Below, piece after piece: positions 26,863 to 35,669 of a stretch of 64,000 nucleotides of DNA. Below the pieces are notes generated by a model, which saw only the letters and a program-made list of their open reading frames with translations, was not told the DNA's origin and did not search any database. The stretch is from NCBI RefSeq assembly GCF_000211815.1, contig NZ_GL890825.1:174502-238501 (forward strand), read 5' to 3'. Positions within the stretch are counted from its first letter, which is position 1. The number at the start of each line of letters is the position of its first letter. The DNA comes from Moorena producens 3L. GTDB lineage: Bacteria > Cyanobacteriota > Cyanobacteriia > Cyanobacteriales > Coleofasciculaceae. The translations under genes were made by a program, and so were the position numbers.

Positions 26863-27777
26863 TCAAGTTTTGCCTAGGTTATAAAACTTTTTTAATATTT
26901 TTTGTATTTTTTTAATTTTCGAGCGTTTAATAAAATTTTCGTAATAGTTTTTATCATAATCTCGATCTACCGCTGTAAAATTGTTATATTGGATCGGAAA
27001 GTTAAGACTTAGTGTTTTAAGTTTTGCTAGTTCGTTATCCGTTGATAAGGTATGAGTTGCATCTTCACCAAAACCAATATTTGAAATCAGGTTTACAGCA
27101 GGAACAACTGATAATCCAGACTGGGCAAGTATTGCAAAAGTCCATCGGTAATCCCAAGTATCATACTTACCGTTTAGTGTATATTCAAAAGATTTTTTAA
27201 GTGCTTTGTAATGCTCTTTATTTGCCAAGACATCCCTGATCCGATTTTTGATCTCAGGATTTGACCAAAGACTCATATTAATATCATAATAGTTCCATGC
27301 CCTTCGCCAAGAAGCCCAACCCCAAGTTGCAGTATAATATGAGAAATGATAACTCTGAATATCAGAGTTCCATTGACCTAGAAAGTTACTACCACTAATG
27401 AGCATGATTCGCTCATCATCTCGATATCTCTCTAAGAGATTTTCACAAAATGGAAAAAAATCGGGATGTGGAAGACAATCATCTTCAAGAATAATTGCTT
27501 CTTCAACGGTGTTAAAAACCCAGTCTATGCCACTTGACACTCTCTGACAGCAGCCCATGTTTACATCAGAGTAGTTTTCCAAAACCTCACAATCCCAATC
27601 GACGCGCTCAATAATTGCACGAGCTGCAGCACACTTTTCTGCTTCACCTGGTCGATCGGCACGAGGTCCATCAGCAATGACTAAAAGTTTGGGAGGTTTG
27701 GCTTGGCGAATTACCTCAAATACTCTCTCAGTAGTATCTGGTCGTTTGAAGATTATGAACGCAACTGGAGTTTTCAT
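26863..27777 (-). CDS. GT-A glycosyltransferase, GNT-I/HlpA-like
   Basis: This 304-aa protein resembles a GT2/GNT-I-like group often labelled hemolytic protein HlpA. Seen: PVAFIIFKRPDTTERVFEVI with a nucleotide-site opening, LLVIADGPRADRPGEA, and EEAIILEDDCLPHPDFFPF with the metal-binding EDD. YTATWGWASWRRAWNYYD, a conserved aromatic acceptor-site block, follows. No membrane segment is seen. The hemolysin label has no support here; a sugar-transfer role fits the locus. Confidence 0.8.
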   Translation of the reverse strand: MKTPVAFIIFKRPDTTERVFEVIRQAKPPKLLVIADGPRADRPGEAEKCAAARAIIERVDWDCEVLENYSDVNMGCCQRVSSGIDWVFNTVEEAIILEDDCLPHPDFFPFCENLLERYRDDERIMLISGSNFLGQWNSDIQSYHFSYYTATWGWASWRRAWNYYDINMSLWSNPEIKNRIRDVLANKEHYKALKKSFEYTLNGKYDTWDYRWTFAILAQSGLSVVPAVNLISNIGFGEDATHTLSTDNELAKLKTLSLNFPIQYNNFTAVDRDYDKNYYENFIKRSKIKKIQKILKKFYNLGKT

Positions 27778-27827
27778 CTCGATCTATAGAATTAATCTAG
27801 AAATTATTAGTTTTCAATAGCGACCTG

Positions 27828-29039
27828 TTAAATACTATTTAAAATAGTCTGAAGTTTCTCTATGAGCTGATCAGTAGAGTGAAGACGTCTATAACCCTGA
27901 AAATCCGGTTGCACTTCTTGGTTATATTTTTCCAGTTGACTACAGAGGCGACCGATAGCATAAATACATTGCAGCACATCCCCCTCATTGATACTTAAAC
28001 CCAATTTAAATTTGCGAACTCTCTCTGCCATACAAAAGTTGCTGCTCACAATCACAGGTTTTTCAAAGACTGCTGCTTTAGTCAGGATATTGCTACTGTG
28101 GGGGAAGTTATTATAGGCAGCAAATAAGATATCGCAATTACTAACTAAAGCGTTAAATTTTGCTTCATCAGGAATACGCTCAAAATAAAAAAAGCAGTTA
28201 GGTAACTTTAAGTTAAGAATAGTCTGGAGTCTGGCTTGCTCCTGGGAAGTGTAGGTCTGCTTGGATAACTGACCAGCGAAGACAAAAAAATAGTCTTCTT
28301 TCACCATCTGCTGAGCAACTTCTAAAAGTGTCAGAACTCCTTTGCGCTTGGATTGTACCCCTAGTAATCCAATGATTTTTTTGCCATCGGCTTGGGCTTG
28401 AATTTGTTTCACGATTGACCAATTAAAGTCTGGGGCTGACTCGTCGGCAAAATCGGGAAAAGTAATTACATTTTTACCATTGATTTTGCTTTGTAATTTG
28501 TTAGCAATCCCTTCGTCGAGAACAGCAATAGCTGGGCAATGAGAGGACTTTAAAACACCATGAGGTTTTAGAGGACCTCTATTGATAGACCAAAACTTTT
28601 GTTTAAGCCTCAAATGACGAGGGTGAAAATAGAGACCAGACCAACGGTAAGGGAAAATCCTGTCTACTACATGGTGTAGCAGGTAAGGTGCTAAGCAACT
28701 ATCAACCCAGGGAAAAAACACTAGATCGGGTACTTTACCAATCTTCGATGAAGCATGCTGAATGCTAACTTTGGCGTAGCACCAACGTTTTACTGCATTC
28801 AGGGCTGCGCGAATTCCATTGATCGGAAATGAGCTAGGCTCTGGTGTTTGACATTCAAAAACCTGGAATTGCTCTTGATACTTAGAGCAGTTAAAGGCAA
28901 CCCATTCACTCAATTCTGATGGTTCTGGGCAGAAGGCTATCACTTGATGACCAAGCTCAAGCAAAGTTTTGGTGAAAACCTTGAGGTATATTGGACGGTG
29001 CCCATTCCAATTTTCCTCAATTAGAGCAATGGTTTTCAA
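27828..29039 (-). CDS. GT-B glycosyltransferase, GT4-like and divergent
   Basis: This is a 403-aa protein. Seen: EENWNGHRPIYLKVFTKTLLE at the N-terminus, IIGLLGVQSKRKGVLTLLEV at the donor-domain start and YAAYNNFPHSSNILTKAAVF-like sequence where the EX7E motif would be. Here the donor-site glutamates are not obvious. The fold assignment rests on the two-domain pattern and neighbours. It lies 50 bases from the HlpA-like gene, same strand. Confidence 0.72.
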   Translation of the reverse strand: MKTIALIEENWNGHRPIYLKVFTKTLLELGHQVIAFCPEPSELSEWVAFNCSKYQEQFQVFECQTPEPSSFPINGIRAALNAVKRWCYAKVSIQHASSKIGKVPDLVFFPWVDSCLAPYLLHHVVDRIFPYRWSGLYFHPRHLRLKQKFWSINRGPLKPHGVLKSSHCPAIAVLDEGIANKLQSKINGKNVITFPDFADESAPDFNWSIVKQIQAQADGKKIIGLLGVQSKRKGVLTLLEVAQQMVKEDYFFVFAGQLSKQTYTSQEQARLQTILNLKLPNCFFYFERIPDEAKFNALVSNCDILFAAYNNFPHSSNILTKAAVFEKPVIVSSNFCMAERVRKFKLGLSINEGDVLQCIYAIGRLCSQLEKYNQEVQPDFQGYRRLHSTDQLIEKLQTILNSI

Positions 29040-29426
29040 GGTTATAACCTCTTAAAATAGTTACATCTCACGACCAGCTAACAATACATACTGATATAAA
29101 TACTGGCTACCAGAATTTTCCTTTTCCAGATTTATTGATATGCTCTCTCTAATACTAATTTCAAAAAATATTGCTCACATTTAATCACCCACCACATGAA
29201 ATTGATATAGCAAAGGGAGTAGGGAGTAGGGAGTAGGGAGTAGGGAGTAGGGAGTAGGGAGCGGTGCGACCCGTGGCGAATTTAATTCGCCACGGGTCGC
29301 ACCTCTGCATCGCTCCTAAACTCCGAAACGTAAGTCTAAGCTGACTTCTGACTTCTGACTTCTGACTTCTGACGCTAAGCGTAGCGCTATATGAGATGCA
29401 CCCCTGTTGACGGATGCGATCGCATT
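29040..29426. repeat. gap with GGGAGTA and TGACTTC arrays and a perfect palindrome
   Basis: About seven GGGAGTA heptamers run 29215-29261, directly joined to the 41-bp palindrome 29263-29303. About four TGACTTC heptamers lie near 29341-29373. A TAGCGCTATATGAGA sequence near 29381 resembles the end of the TATAGCG family, so the whole may be one element (from ATATAGC at 29205). No gene. Confidence 0.82.
29263..29303. repeat. 41-bp perfect palindrome, GGTGCG/CGCACC family
   Basis: Twenty bases on each side of a single central T are exact complements, beginning GGTGCGACCCGTGG. This is the least eroded copy of the family in the window. Confidence 0.95.
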
Positions 29427-30656
29427 CTAGTTTTGTAAGACCTGATGATATAGGTCGATATATCGCTGGGCTTGCAGCTCTATTGAGTATTCTTCCAAGG
29501 CAATAGCACGACACTGTTGTGCCATGGTTTCCCGTAGATGTTTGTCTTCCAGTAGCTGCACAATGCCATTACAGAAATCTTGAGTATCCTCTGGTTGAGC
29601 TAAATAACCAGTAATACCAGGACGTACTAAATCGGGAACGCCGCCGATTTTGAAAGACACCATGGGTGTACCACAAGCCATACTCTCTTGCAGCACCAAG
29701 GGAAGATTGTCCGCACGGGTGGGGAAAAGAAACAAATCAGCAGCAGAATAGGCAATGGCTTTAAAGCGATCATTGCTGGCATAACCAAGATTCAATGCTG
29801 GCATGCCAACAGTCTCAGCAATGGTTTCGCCACCACTACCAAACGTTAGCACTACACTTTCAGCCTTGAGGGACTGGGGTAGACTTTGCAACGCTTTCAA
29901 TAGCAAATCGCCGCCCTTGCGGTTCTCTGCTAAGTTTGTTGCTGCAAACATCAGAACTTTTTTGGACGTGGGAATGCCGAGTAGAGATTTGCAGTGTTTG
30001 GATTCGAGAGGCTGATAGACTTCGGTATTAATACCATTTGGAATATGGTGAATCCCAAAGCGGTTGAGCATACTTTGCTTAGCTTGCTCACCAAGCCAGC
30101 GACTGGGAGTGACAATTGTTAAGTTTGAGTGACTATAAGCCCAGTTTTTTAGCTTCCACTCTATATGAGTGTTATCTTTTGGAATAGCTGGGTAAGTATC
30201 TAGATCGGGACACTTGCCACAACCACTTTTCCAGCGATCGCAGTCATAGCTATAGGCACAATGTCCCGTAAAGCTCCACATATCATGGAAAGTAAACACA
30301 GCAGGTTTACGTTTAGTTAATGAAGGGATTGCTAGATAGTTAAAGTATCCACTACTGGCACCATGAAGGACATGAAAATTGAGGACATCGGCGTTTTTGT
30401 AAAAGCTGTGCTTAGGAATATTAAACGTGCCCAGTTTATTAATATAGTAGAGTCCTAGTTGTTGGGTAATCGGGGCAGTTAGTTTATCTAGAATGGCTAA
30501 ACGGGGAGCAGAATCTACGCGATCACTACTAGTTTTGAGCCTCCAGACTAACAAGCGTGAGTCTGCGCCTTGACCCAGCAAACCTTGATGGAGTCGGTAG
30601 CCTGCGATCGCGGCTCCTCCAGAAATATCAGACTGATTGATATGTAGGACTTTCAT
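29427..30656 (-). CDS. GT4-type glycosyltransferase with four-cysteine motif
   Basis: This is a 409-aa GT-B enzyme. Seen: QSDISGGAAIAGYRLHQGL, FTFHDMWSFTGHCAYSYDCD and then CGKCP (C-x5-C-x6-C-x2-C), VLMFAATNLAENRKGGDLLL, and DNLPLVLQESMACGTPMVSF at the donor site. The first half matches the 24450-25700 protein closely, so the two are paralogues probably using the same class of donor. Substrate is unknown. Repeats flank both sides. Confidence 0.88.
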   Translation of the reverse strand: MKVLHINQSDISGGAAIAGYRLHQGLLGQGADSRLLVWRLKTSSDRVDSAPRLAILDKLTAPITQQLGLYYINKLGTFNIPKHSFYKNADVLNFHVLHGASSGYFNYLAIPSLTKRKPAVFTFHDMWSFTGHCAYSYDCDRWKSGCGKCPDLDTYPAIPKDNTHIEWKLKNWAYSHSNLTIVTPSRWLGEQAKQSMLNRFGIHHIPNGINTEVYQPLESKHCKSLLGIPTSKKVLMFAATNLAENRKGGDLLLKALQSLPQSLKAESVVLTFGSGGETIAETVGMPALNLGYASNDRFKAIAYSAADLFLFPTRADNLPLVLQESMACGTPMVSFKIGGVPDLVRPGITGYLAQPEDTQDFCNGIVQLLEDKHLRETMAQQCRAIALEEYSIELQAQRYIDLYHQVLQN

Positions 30657-30841
30657 GGTGCTCGGTGAGGTACTTTTGATAAATGCTAGAAGCTAATGTG
30701 CATTTAAATTGGTTATTTCCCGTTCTCTGTTCCCTGTTCCCCGTTACCTTTGAGGAATTTAGGTATCCCAATCTAAATGCTGAACAGCTTAAGTGGAATA
30801 GCGAACAAAGCGATAAATCTGCAGCCGAGATTAAGATAATC

Positions 30842-31012
30842 GACGTTGCTGAATAATAGAATGATTTTAAGAGTAGGTGCGCGCCTCCTAGGCCGCGAGG
30901 GATTGCTCGCGGCCTTGGGTCGCACCTGTAGAATGGGCATCTTGCCCGTTCGATATCTTGCCCTTGCGGGCAGGATGCCCACTCTACTCCTATCCATTAC
31001 TTAATTCAGCAA
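30842..31012. mobile_element. MITE-like element with GGCGTTGCTGAAT inverted ends
   Basis: CGACGTTGCTGAAT at the left is inverted as ATTCAGCAACGCC at the right (about 31000-31012). Inside are the 51-bp palindrome 30876-30926 and a GGGCATCTTGCCC / GGGCAGGATGCCC pair. Other single copies of the end sequence lie near 9852 and 47228. The right end supplies the last codons of the neighbouring 423-aa protein. Confidence 0.6.
30876..30926. repeat. 51-bp GGTGCG/CGCACC palindrome, variant core
   Basis: GGTGCGCGCCTCC starts the unit and TTGGGTCGCACC ends it. A GGCCGCGAG / CTCGCGGCC stem fills the core. The tips match the other families while the core differs. Confidence 0.88.
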
Positions 31013-32261
31013 CGCCAGATAATCCATTGGTAATGATTGCAGGTACTTCAACTTTGTTGATTGCTGCTCTTAACTCCCCCTCGTGTTCCAACCTACCAGC
31101 TGCATAATTTTCATAGAAAAGCTTGGAAGTAATCTGGTCGCCAAAGCCAACAATACTTGGAACATTAAACAGTAGCTTTAGGGACAGACAAGCTGTACTG
31201 ACGGCAAACACCCTGGGTTGATTATTTCGGCTTGAATCTAGGGGGAGGAAAGCTTCGGAAAAAAATACCTCAAATGGCAGAAAAAAGAGGTCTGGTTCTG
31301 ATAAAACTATTATTTTATCAAACAAGTAAGATAGGGCATACTCCAACTTCTGGAGTTTGACATTGTCATCTCTAGGATGGGGTTTTAGCACCAGTACTGT
31401 GTTTGGCTCTATACCTTCACAGATCAGGAATTCACGGTAAGCAGCGATTTCATTCTCCAGAGACATTCTACCCGCCTCAGACAAATTTGAAGTGAGTAAG
31501 ATTGAGACGGGAGACTCAGCAATGTTCTTGCGAAACTGGAGAATGTATTCTGGGTTTACCAAACCCCTCAGCTTTTGAAAAGTTTCGAGAAGCCACACCT
31601 TATTTAAGGTGACAGTTTTCATGGGAGGTGATTCCCCAAAAACGTCAGGCAATACAAAATAACCGATATCAAATTTTAGTCTAGGTTTTAGGGACGTTTT
31701 TATTTTTAATATCGTCTTAACTTTATTTAATAAAGATTTATATCTGGCTTGTATATAGTTAATTAAATTAGGCTTATTTTCTTGAGTTTCTGGAAACAAA
31801 GCTTTTGAATTTACTGAAAAATAAAAGCCAATACTATCACCGTAACAAATTTTTTGTGCCGATTTGTAAATATTAATAAGTAGCTTATTTCCAAACATCC
31901 AATTCCGGCACAGGTAAATTTCATCAGCCCTGTTAGTGCCAACCATTTCATGGACCATACGGAAAATTTTTGATGGGCTGGAATAGTCTAATCGACTCTC
32001 AATATCACTGAGCTGCTCAGGGGTGATGTACACAATTTTATGCCACTCACCCACTAACTCTGCTATAGTTTTGATAAAGGCGGCAAATTCATCAATTTGC
32101 CCTGGGGGAGAATAGAGATGATAAATAACAAGGTAGTCTTCGTATTTAATATTAAGGTCTTTTTGCTCTTTTTCTCTGTAACTAAGGACTGATAAGGCAG
32201 TCACTAGTTGAATGCTGCCTTGACAGGTAATGATGCGTTTAACAAGTTTAGGATTAGTCAT
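30990..32261 (-). CDS. polysialyltransferase-like glycosyltransferase
   Basis: This is a 423-aa protein I place tentatively in the polysialyltransferase-like/GT52-type group (PF07388-like). Seen: RIITCQGSIQLVTALSVLSY (N-terminal beta-loop), YEDYLVIYHLYSPPG, and NTVLVLKPHPRDD near residue 300, the KPHPR block common in these enzymes. FAVSTACLSLKLLFNVPSIV follows. Such enzymes add sialic acid or related keto sugars, which would suit a Kdo-producing locus (inference). The final residues LSGVAELSNG come from an inserted repeat end. Confidence 0.6.
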   Translation of the reverse strand: MTNPKLVKRIITCQGSIQLVTALSVLSYREKEQKDLNIKYEDYLVIYHLYSPPGQIDEFAAFIKTIAELVGEWHKIVYITPEQLSDIESRLDYSSPSKIFRMVHEMVGTNRADEIYLCRNWMFGNKLLINIYKSAQKICYGDSIGFYFSVNSKALFPETQENKPNLINYIQARYKSLLNKVKTILKIKTSLKPRLKFDIGYFVLPDVFGESPPMKTVTLNKVWLLETFQKLRGLVNPEYILQFRKNIAESPVSILLTSNLSEAGRMSLENEIAAYREFLICEGIEPNTVLVLKPHPRDDNVKLQKLEYALSYLFDKIIVLSEPDLFFLPFEVFFSEAFLPLDSSRNNQPRVFAVSTACLSLKLLFNVPSIVGFGDQITSKLFYENYAAGRLEHEGELRAAINKVEVPAIITNGLSGVAELSNG

Positions 32262-32793
32262 TTTGTTTATGGGAATATTCAGCGTTGCTCCTGGTTAACA
32301 GACAAAAGTCTTAACCCTCCCAAGCTGAAGGCTTGCAAAGTCATAGCCAATCCGCTTTGATAACCCCCCTTTAGCCCAGACGAGAACGAAGTCGCGCGTC
32401 CACAAACTTTCGTCCGCACCTCAAGGACTAAACTATAAAGGGGGTTTTTAACGCCGATTTGGTATTATCCGAGACTTCTACTTGAGAAGCATTGCCTACT
32501 AACCCTTTCAGAAGTTATTTTTTGAATCGGGATAGTATTCTATACTTCCAGTGGGCATAAACTGAGCTTTTGGTTCAGCTGTAGAGTTTAAGTTCTAAGC
32601 TGCAGGGGCGTAAGCATTCAGCTATCAGCTATCAGGTATCAGCTCTCAGCTCTCAGCTCTCAGCTCTCAGCTTTTAAATAAAACAAGTAAGCATTGGTTT
32701 AATCTCTGTTACGTCAGCCATTCGCGAATGGCTGACCGCTGACCGCTGACCGCTGACTGCTGATAGCTTGTAGCTTATAGCTAAATGCTTACC
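32262..32793. repeat. 530-bp gap with an AACCCCC/GGGGGTT hairpin and a GTAAGCATT element
   Basis: TAACCCCCCTTTAG near 32360 faces CTATAAAGGGGGTTTTT near 32430, an imperfect inverted repeat. From 32610 to 32792 lies a complete GTAAGCATT...AATGCTTAC element. No gene is seen. Confidence 0.75.
32610..32792. mobile_element. complete GTAAGCATT/AATGCTTAC element with two heptamer arrays
   Basis: The ends are exact 9-bp inverted repeats. Inside are TATCAGC/TCTCAGC heptamers, the conserved TTTTAAATAAAAC block and TGACCGC heptamers. The right end stops one base before the kdsC stop codon region. Confidence 0.62.
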
Positions 32794-33300
32794 TTAAACC
32801 TGTACTTTCATCAAGAGCTCACATATTTCTCGAACCCCTCCTTGCCCACCTGCTAATCTGGTAACATACACAGCACAGTCTCGGTTTTCTGGCATCGCAT
32901 CAGCAACAGTTAAGGGACATCCTACAGCTTCCAGAACTGGTAAATCAATGATATCATCACCAACATAGGCGACTTGGGAAAGAGATAAACTCAACTGTTC
33001 ACAGAGTTCTTTGAGGACAGCTAACTTATCTTCAACCGCAAAAAAACTGTACTTGATTCCTAGCTTTTGGACTCGATGTCGGGTTGCCCTACAACTGCTA
33101 TTGGTAATAACAGCTACCTCAATTCCAGTCTGTTGCAGTAGCTTGATTCCCATGCCATCCTTGACATTAAACTTTCTGAGTTCTTCACCGCTTTCTGTGT
33201 AGTAAAGTCCGCCATCGGTCATGACCCCATCCACATCTAGGGCTAGCAGTTTGACCTGGGATAAACGTGCTTGTAATTCAGCTTCAGGGATTTTGTTCAT
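32794..33300 (-). CDS. kdsC: 3-deoxy-D-manno-octulosonate 8-phosphate phosphatase (KdsC)
   Basis: KdsC removes the phosphate from Kdo-8-phosphate, third step to CMP-Kdo, in the cytoplasm. The 168-aa protein is a small HAD (YrbI) phosphatase. LLALDVDGVMTDGGLYY carries the nucleophile D22 and acid/base D24. AVITNSSC is motif II, and VAYVGDDIIDLPVL has the metal-binding acidic pair. No cap domain is present, as in KdsC tetramers. It overlaps kdsA by 4 bases, supporting coupled translation and the KdsC (not other HAD) assignment. Confidence 0.93.
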   Translation of the reverse strand: MNKIPEAELQARLSQVKLLALDVDGVMTDGGLYYTESGEELRKFNVKDGMGIKLLQQTGIEVAVITNSSCRATRHRVQKLGIKYSFFAVEDKLAVLKELCEQLSLSLSQVAYVGDDIIDLPVLEAVGCPLTVADAMPENRDCAVYVTRLAGGQGGVREICELLMKVQV

Positions 33301-34139
33301 GGCAAATTTACCCCAGTTGTAGTGTCCAAACCCGCACGAACATTCAGAATTCCCTTTAGCACATTTTCCAGTTCGGCCAAGGGTACCATATTCGGACCAT
33401 CACTAGGGGCGATGTCAGGATTTTCATGAATTTCCATGAACAGAGCATCAATCCCAACCGCAGCCGCAGCTCTGGCCAAATAGGGAACAAAGTGTCGCTG
33501 TCCACCAGACTTATCTCCCTTTCCTCCTGGCATCTGGACGCTATGAGTGGCATCAAAAACCACAGGATAACCTAACTCGCGCATCTGAGGGAGGGAGCGA
33601 AAGTCTACCACTAGGGTATTGTAACCAAAACTAGTACCCCGCTCAGTGAGTAAAATATTCTTGGCTCCCCCAGCTTCCAGTTTGCTGACCACATGCTTCA
33701 TATCCCAAGGGGCAAGAAACTGACCTTTTTTGACGTTAATTGCCTTACCTGTAGCAGCCGCAGCGATTAGTAAGTCAGTTTGGCGACACAGAAAAGCTGG
33801 GATTTGCAGGACATCGACTACTTCAGCAACAGTTGCAGCTTGGTGACTTCCGTGGATATCGGTAAGCACTGGCACACCCACCTTCTGTTTGACCTTCTGG
33901 AGAATTTCTAGACCTCTGTCTAGAGTTTGTCCCCGAAAGGAGTTTATTGAAGTTCGATTGGCTTTGTCAAAGGAAGACTTGAAGATCAAAGGAATATTCA
34001 AGCGATCGCATACTTTGCGGATCTCCTCTGCCATTTTTAAGGTAAAGTCTTCCGATTCAATGACACAGGGACCACCAATCAGGGTGAGTGGGCAGCGATC
34101 GCCAATAGAGAGGGTATCAGTGATTTGGGTATTATTCAT
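33297..34139 (-). CDS. kdsA: 3-deoxy-8-phosphooctulonate synthase (KdsA)
   Basis: KdsA condenses arabinose-5-phosphate with PEP to Kdo-8-phosphate. The 280-aa protein has the family sequence throughout: GGPCVIESEDFTLKMAEEI, FKSSFDKANRTSINSFRG, VLTDIHGSHQAATVAEVVD, and LLTERGTSFGYNTLVVDFR. PVVFDATHSVQMPGG and EIHENPDIAPSDGPNMV follow. Residues for PEP (KSSFDKANR) and the metal site region are intact. It stands directly before kdsC with a 4-base overlap. Confidence 0.97.
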   Translation of the reverse strand: MNNTQITDTLSIGDRCPLTLIGGPCVIESEDFTLKMAEEIRKVCDRLNIPLIFKSSFDKANRTSINSFRGQTLDRGLEILQKVKQKVGVPVLTDIHGSHQAATVAEVVDVLQIPAFLCRQTDLLIAAAATGKAINVKKGQFLAPWDMKHVVSKLEAGGAKNILLTERGTSFGYNTLVVDFRSLPQMRELGYPVVFDATHSVQMPGGKGDKSGGQRHFVPYLARAAAAVGIDALFMEIHENPDIAPSDGPNMVPLAELENVLKGILNVRAGLDTTTGVNLP

Positions 34140-34440
34140 GAGTTTTAGGACTGTTGGTTTCTCAAGACAGAAGCTTGGAGGTTTATATTATCAATAATTT
34201 ATCTCATGTCCAGTAACAGTTGTAGGGTATTATCGGTTGAATTAAAAATATCACAATTATTGTAATATAAAGGTTACAAGATGTATGTGATATTTTTTTA
34301 TCTAGAAAAACGCTATAGATATGATTGATATTAATAAGTATATATAGCGCTTTTCAATTTGGTGAGGTACAGAGTCCCTGGAGGGAACAGGGAACAGGGA
34401 AAAAATCCTGTGTACCTCATTAGGATATAAACCGCTATAT
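34140..34440. other. kdsA upstream gap with a complete 100-bp repeat element
   Basis: The first 200 bases are A/T-rich and may hold the kdsA promoter, though no clear boxes were found. The rest is the repeat element 34341-34440. Confidence 0.5.
34341..34440. mobile_element. shortest complete TATAGCG/GAGGTAC element
   Basis: It runs from TATATAGCGC, with TGAGGTACAG, to TGTACCTCA and CCGCTATAT. The interior holds two to three GGGAACA heptamers. Inverted ends of roughly 30 bp make it a good type copy. Confidence 0.72.
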
Positions 34441-35328
34441 CTAATTAATAATCTTGGTCAATCCTGCTTTCATTTTTCGATAAAATTGATTATATAAAAT
34501 CAGTTTTTTATCCCCACGATAAAACTCATTTATGTACTTTTTAGCATGACCTTTAAAATGGATAGAATTAAATTTTATTTCCTTTCCATACTCCACATGT
34601 CTACAAAATGGATGACTATCTATCCAATAAATTTTTTTCATTCCATTACACATTTCAAATCCGTCTGAAATATTTACATTAGCATCATAGACGGAATCAT
34701 TAATAATATCAGATGTCAAGCCAATTTTATCAGCATTTCTCTGATAGTACTGATTCAGTAAAGTCATATCACATATACCACCCCTGGTCTCACCATTATT
34801 CCGCTTCTCTGCCAATAATGATCTTAGGATTTCTAGGGTTGATGAAGTTGTGTAGAAATGCATTAAAAGTTCACAAAAGTCTTCTAATCCCTTAAGTTTA
34901 ATAAACGAGTTGTGTCCAGACCCTTTTTTAGATAAAGTAAAATCAAAAGCTTCAAATTTTACTTGCTCTTCTGAAAGGTTAGTATAAATCATCAAATCAG
35001 AATCTATATGGACACATTTTTTTAATTTATTTTTTATCATAAAATCTTTGAGAATTAACCATCTCTGAAAACAAAATAACTCATAACTATAATTATTCCG
35101 ACTCAGGTGATTATCCCCATACACATCTTCAAATTTTTTAGCACTACTATAATAATCTTTAATATTTTCATGATTCACGAAATTAATCCACTGGTTACTC
35201 TCATCTCCAATTAAAAAAATGTCCGATTTAGGATTAGTTTGTTTAGCTTGAGCTAAACTATAGAGTAAGTGAAGAGAATTTCCCCGGTGAAGAGTGATGA
35301 TAGGTATAGACACAAATGTATCCTCCAA
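34441..35328 (-). CDS. GT-A-type glycosyltransferase-like protein
   Basis: This is a 295-aa protein. IPIITLHRGNSLHLLYSLAQ opens like a nucleotide-sugar binding fold, and KKCVHIDSDLMIYTNL has a DxD metal site near residue 107. A second half with LKGLEDFCELLMHFYT and WIDSHPFCRHVEYG follows. It looks like a GT8/GT32-like transferase, but I do not recognise the exact family. A/T content is higher than in its neighbours, suggesting separate acquisition. It begins about 300 bases upstream of kdsA, same strand. Confidence 0.62.
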   Translation of the reverse strand: MEDTFVSIPIITLHRGNSLHLLYSLAQAKQTNPKSDIFLIGDESNQWINFVNHENIKDYYSSAKKFEDVYGDNHLSRNNYSYELFCFQRWLILKDFMIKNKLKKCVHIDSDLMIYTNLSEEQVKFEAFDFTLSKKGSGHNSFIKLKGLEDFCELLMHFYTTSSTLEILRSLLAEKRNNGETRGGICDMTLLNQYYQRNADKIGLTSDIINDSVYDANVNISDGFEMCNGMKKIYWIDSHPFCRHVEYGKEIKFNSIHFKGHAKKYINEFYRGDKKLILYNQFYRKMKAGLTKIIN

Positions 35329-35669
35329 GATAAAAATGTTATATTATCTGAATAATTACACTATAATTACAATTTTTTTATAGACTAGTTTGGGAGTTAT
35401 GACCAAAAAATAATGTCAATAGCGATCGGCATTCTCTATTGCTAGCTTGCCTATTGCCTCTTGCCTATTGCTAGCTTGCCTATTGCCTCTTGCCTATTGC
35501 TATAGCAGTCGCCAGGGCAGTTAGGACATGACAAAAGTCTCAAACCTAAGTAAGCGCAAGAGTTTGACTTCTGACTTCTGACTTCTGACTTCTGACTTCT
35601 GCTATAGCTTGCCTATTGCCTCTTGCCTGCCCGTAGCGCTATAAATTTAATTGTGTCCGACTATTTAAA
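35329..35669. repeat. gap with TTGCCTA and TGACTTC repeat units
   Basis: A 31-bp unit built from TTGCCTATTGC and GCTAGC is repeated at about 35438-35506. About five TGACTTC heptamers lie near 35565-35605. TAGCGCTATA near 35634 suggests a TATAGCG-type end. No gene. Confidence 0.78.

Noticed and set aside
26863..27777. Haemolysin function suggested by the HlpA label
   Set aside because: Motifs are those of a GT-A transferase; no toxin features.
29185..29514. Minus-strand reading frame
   Set aside because: It covers GGGAGTA and TGACTTC arrays and overlaps the 29427-30656 gene.
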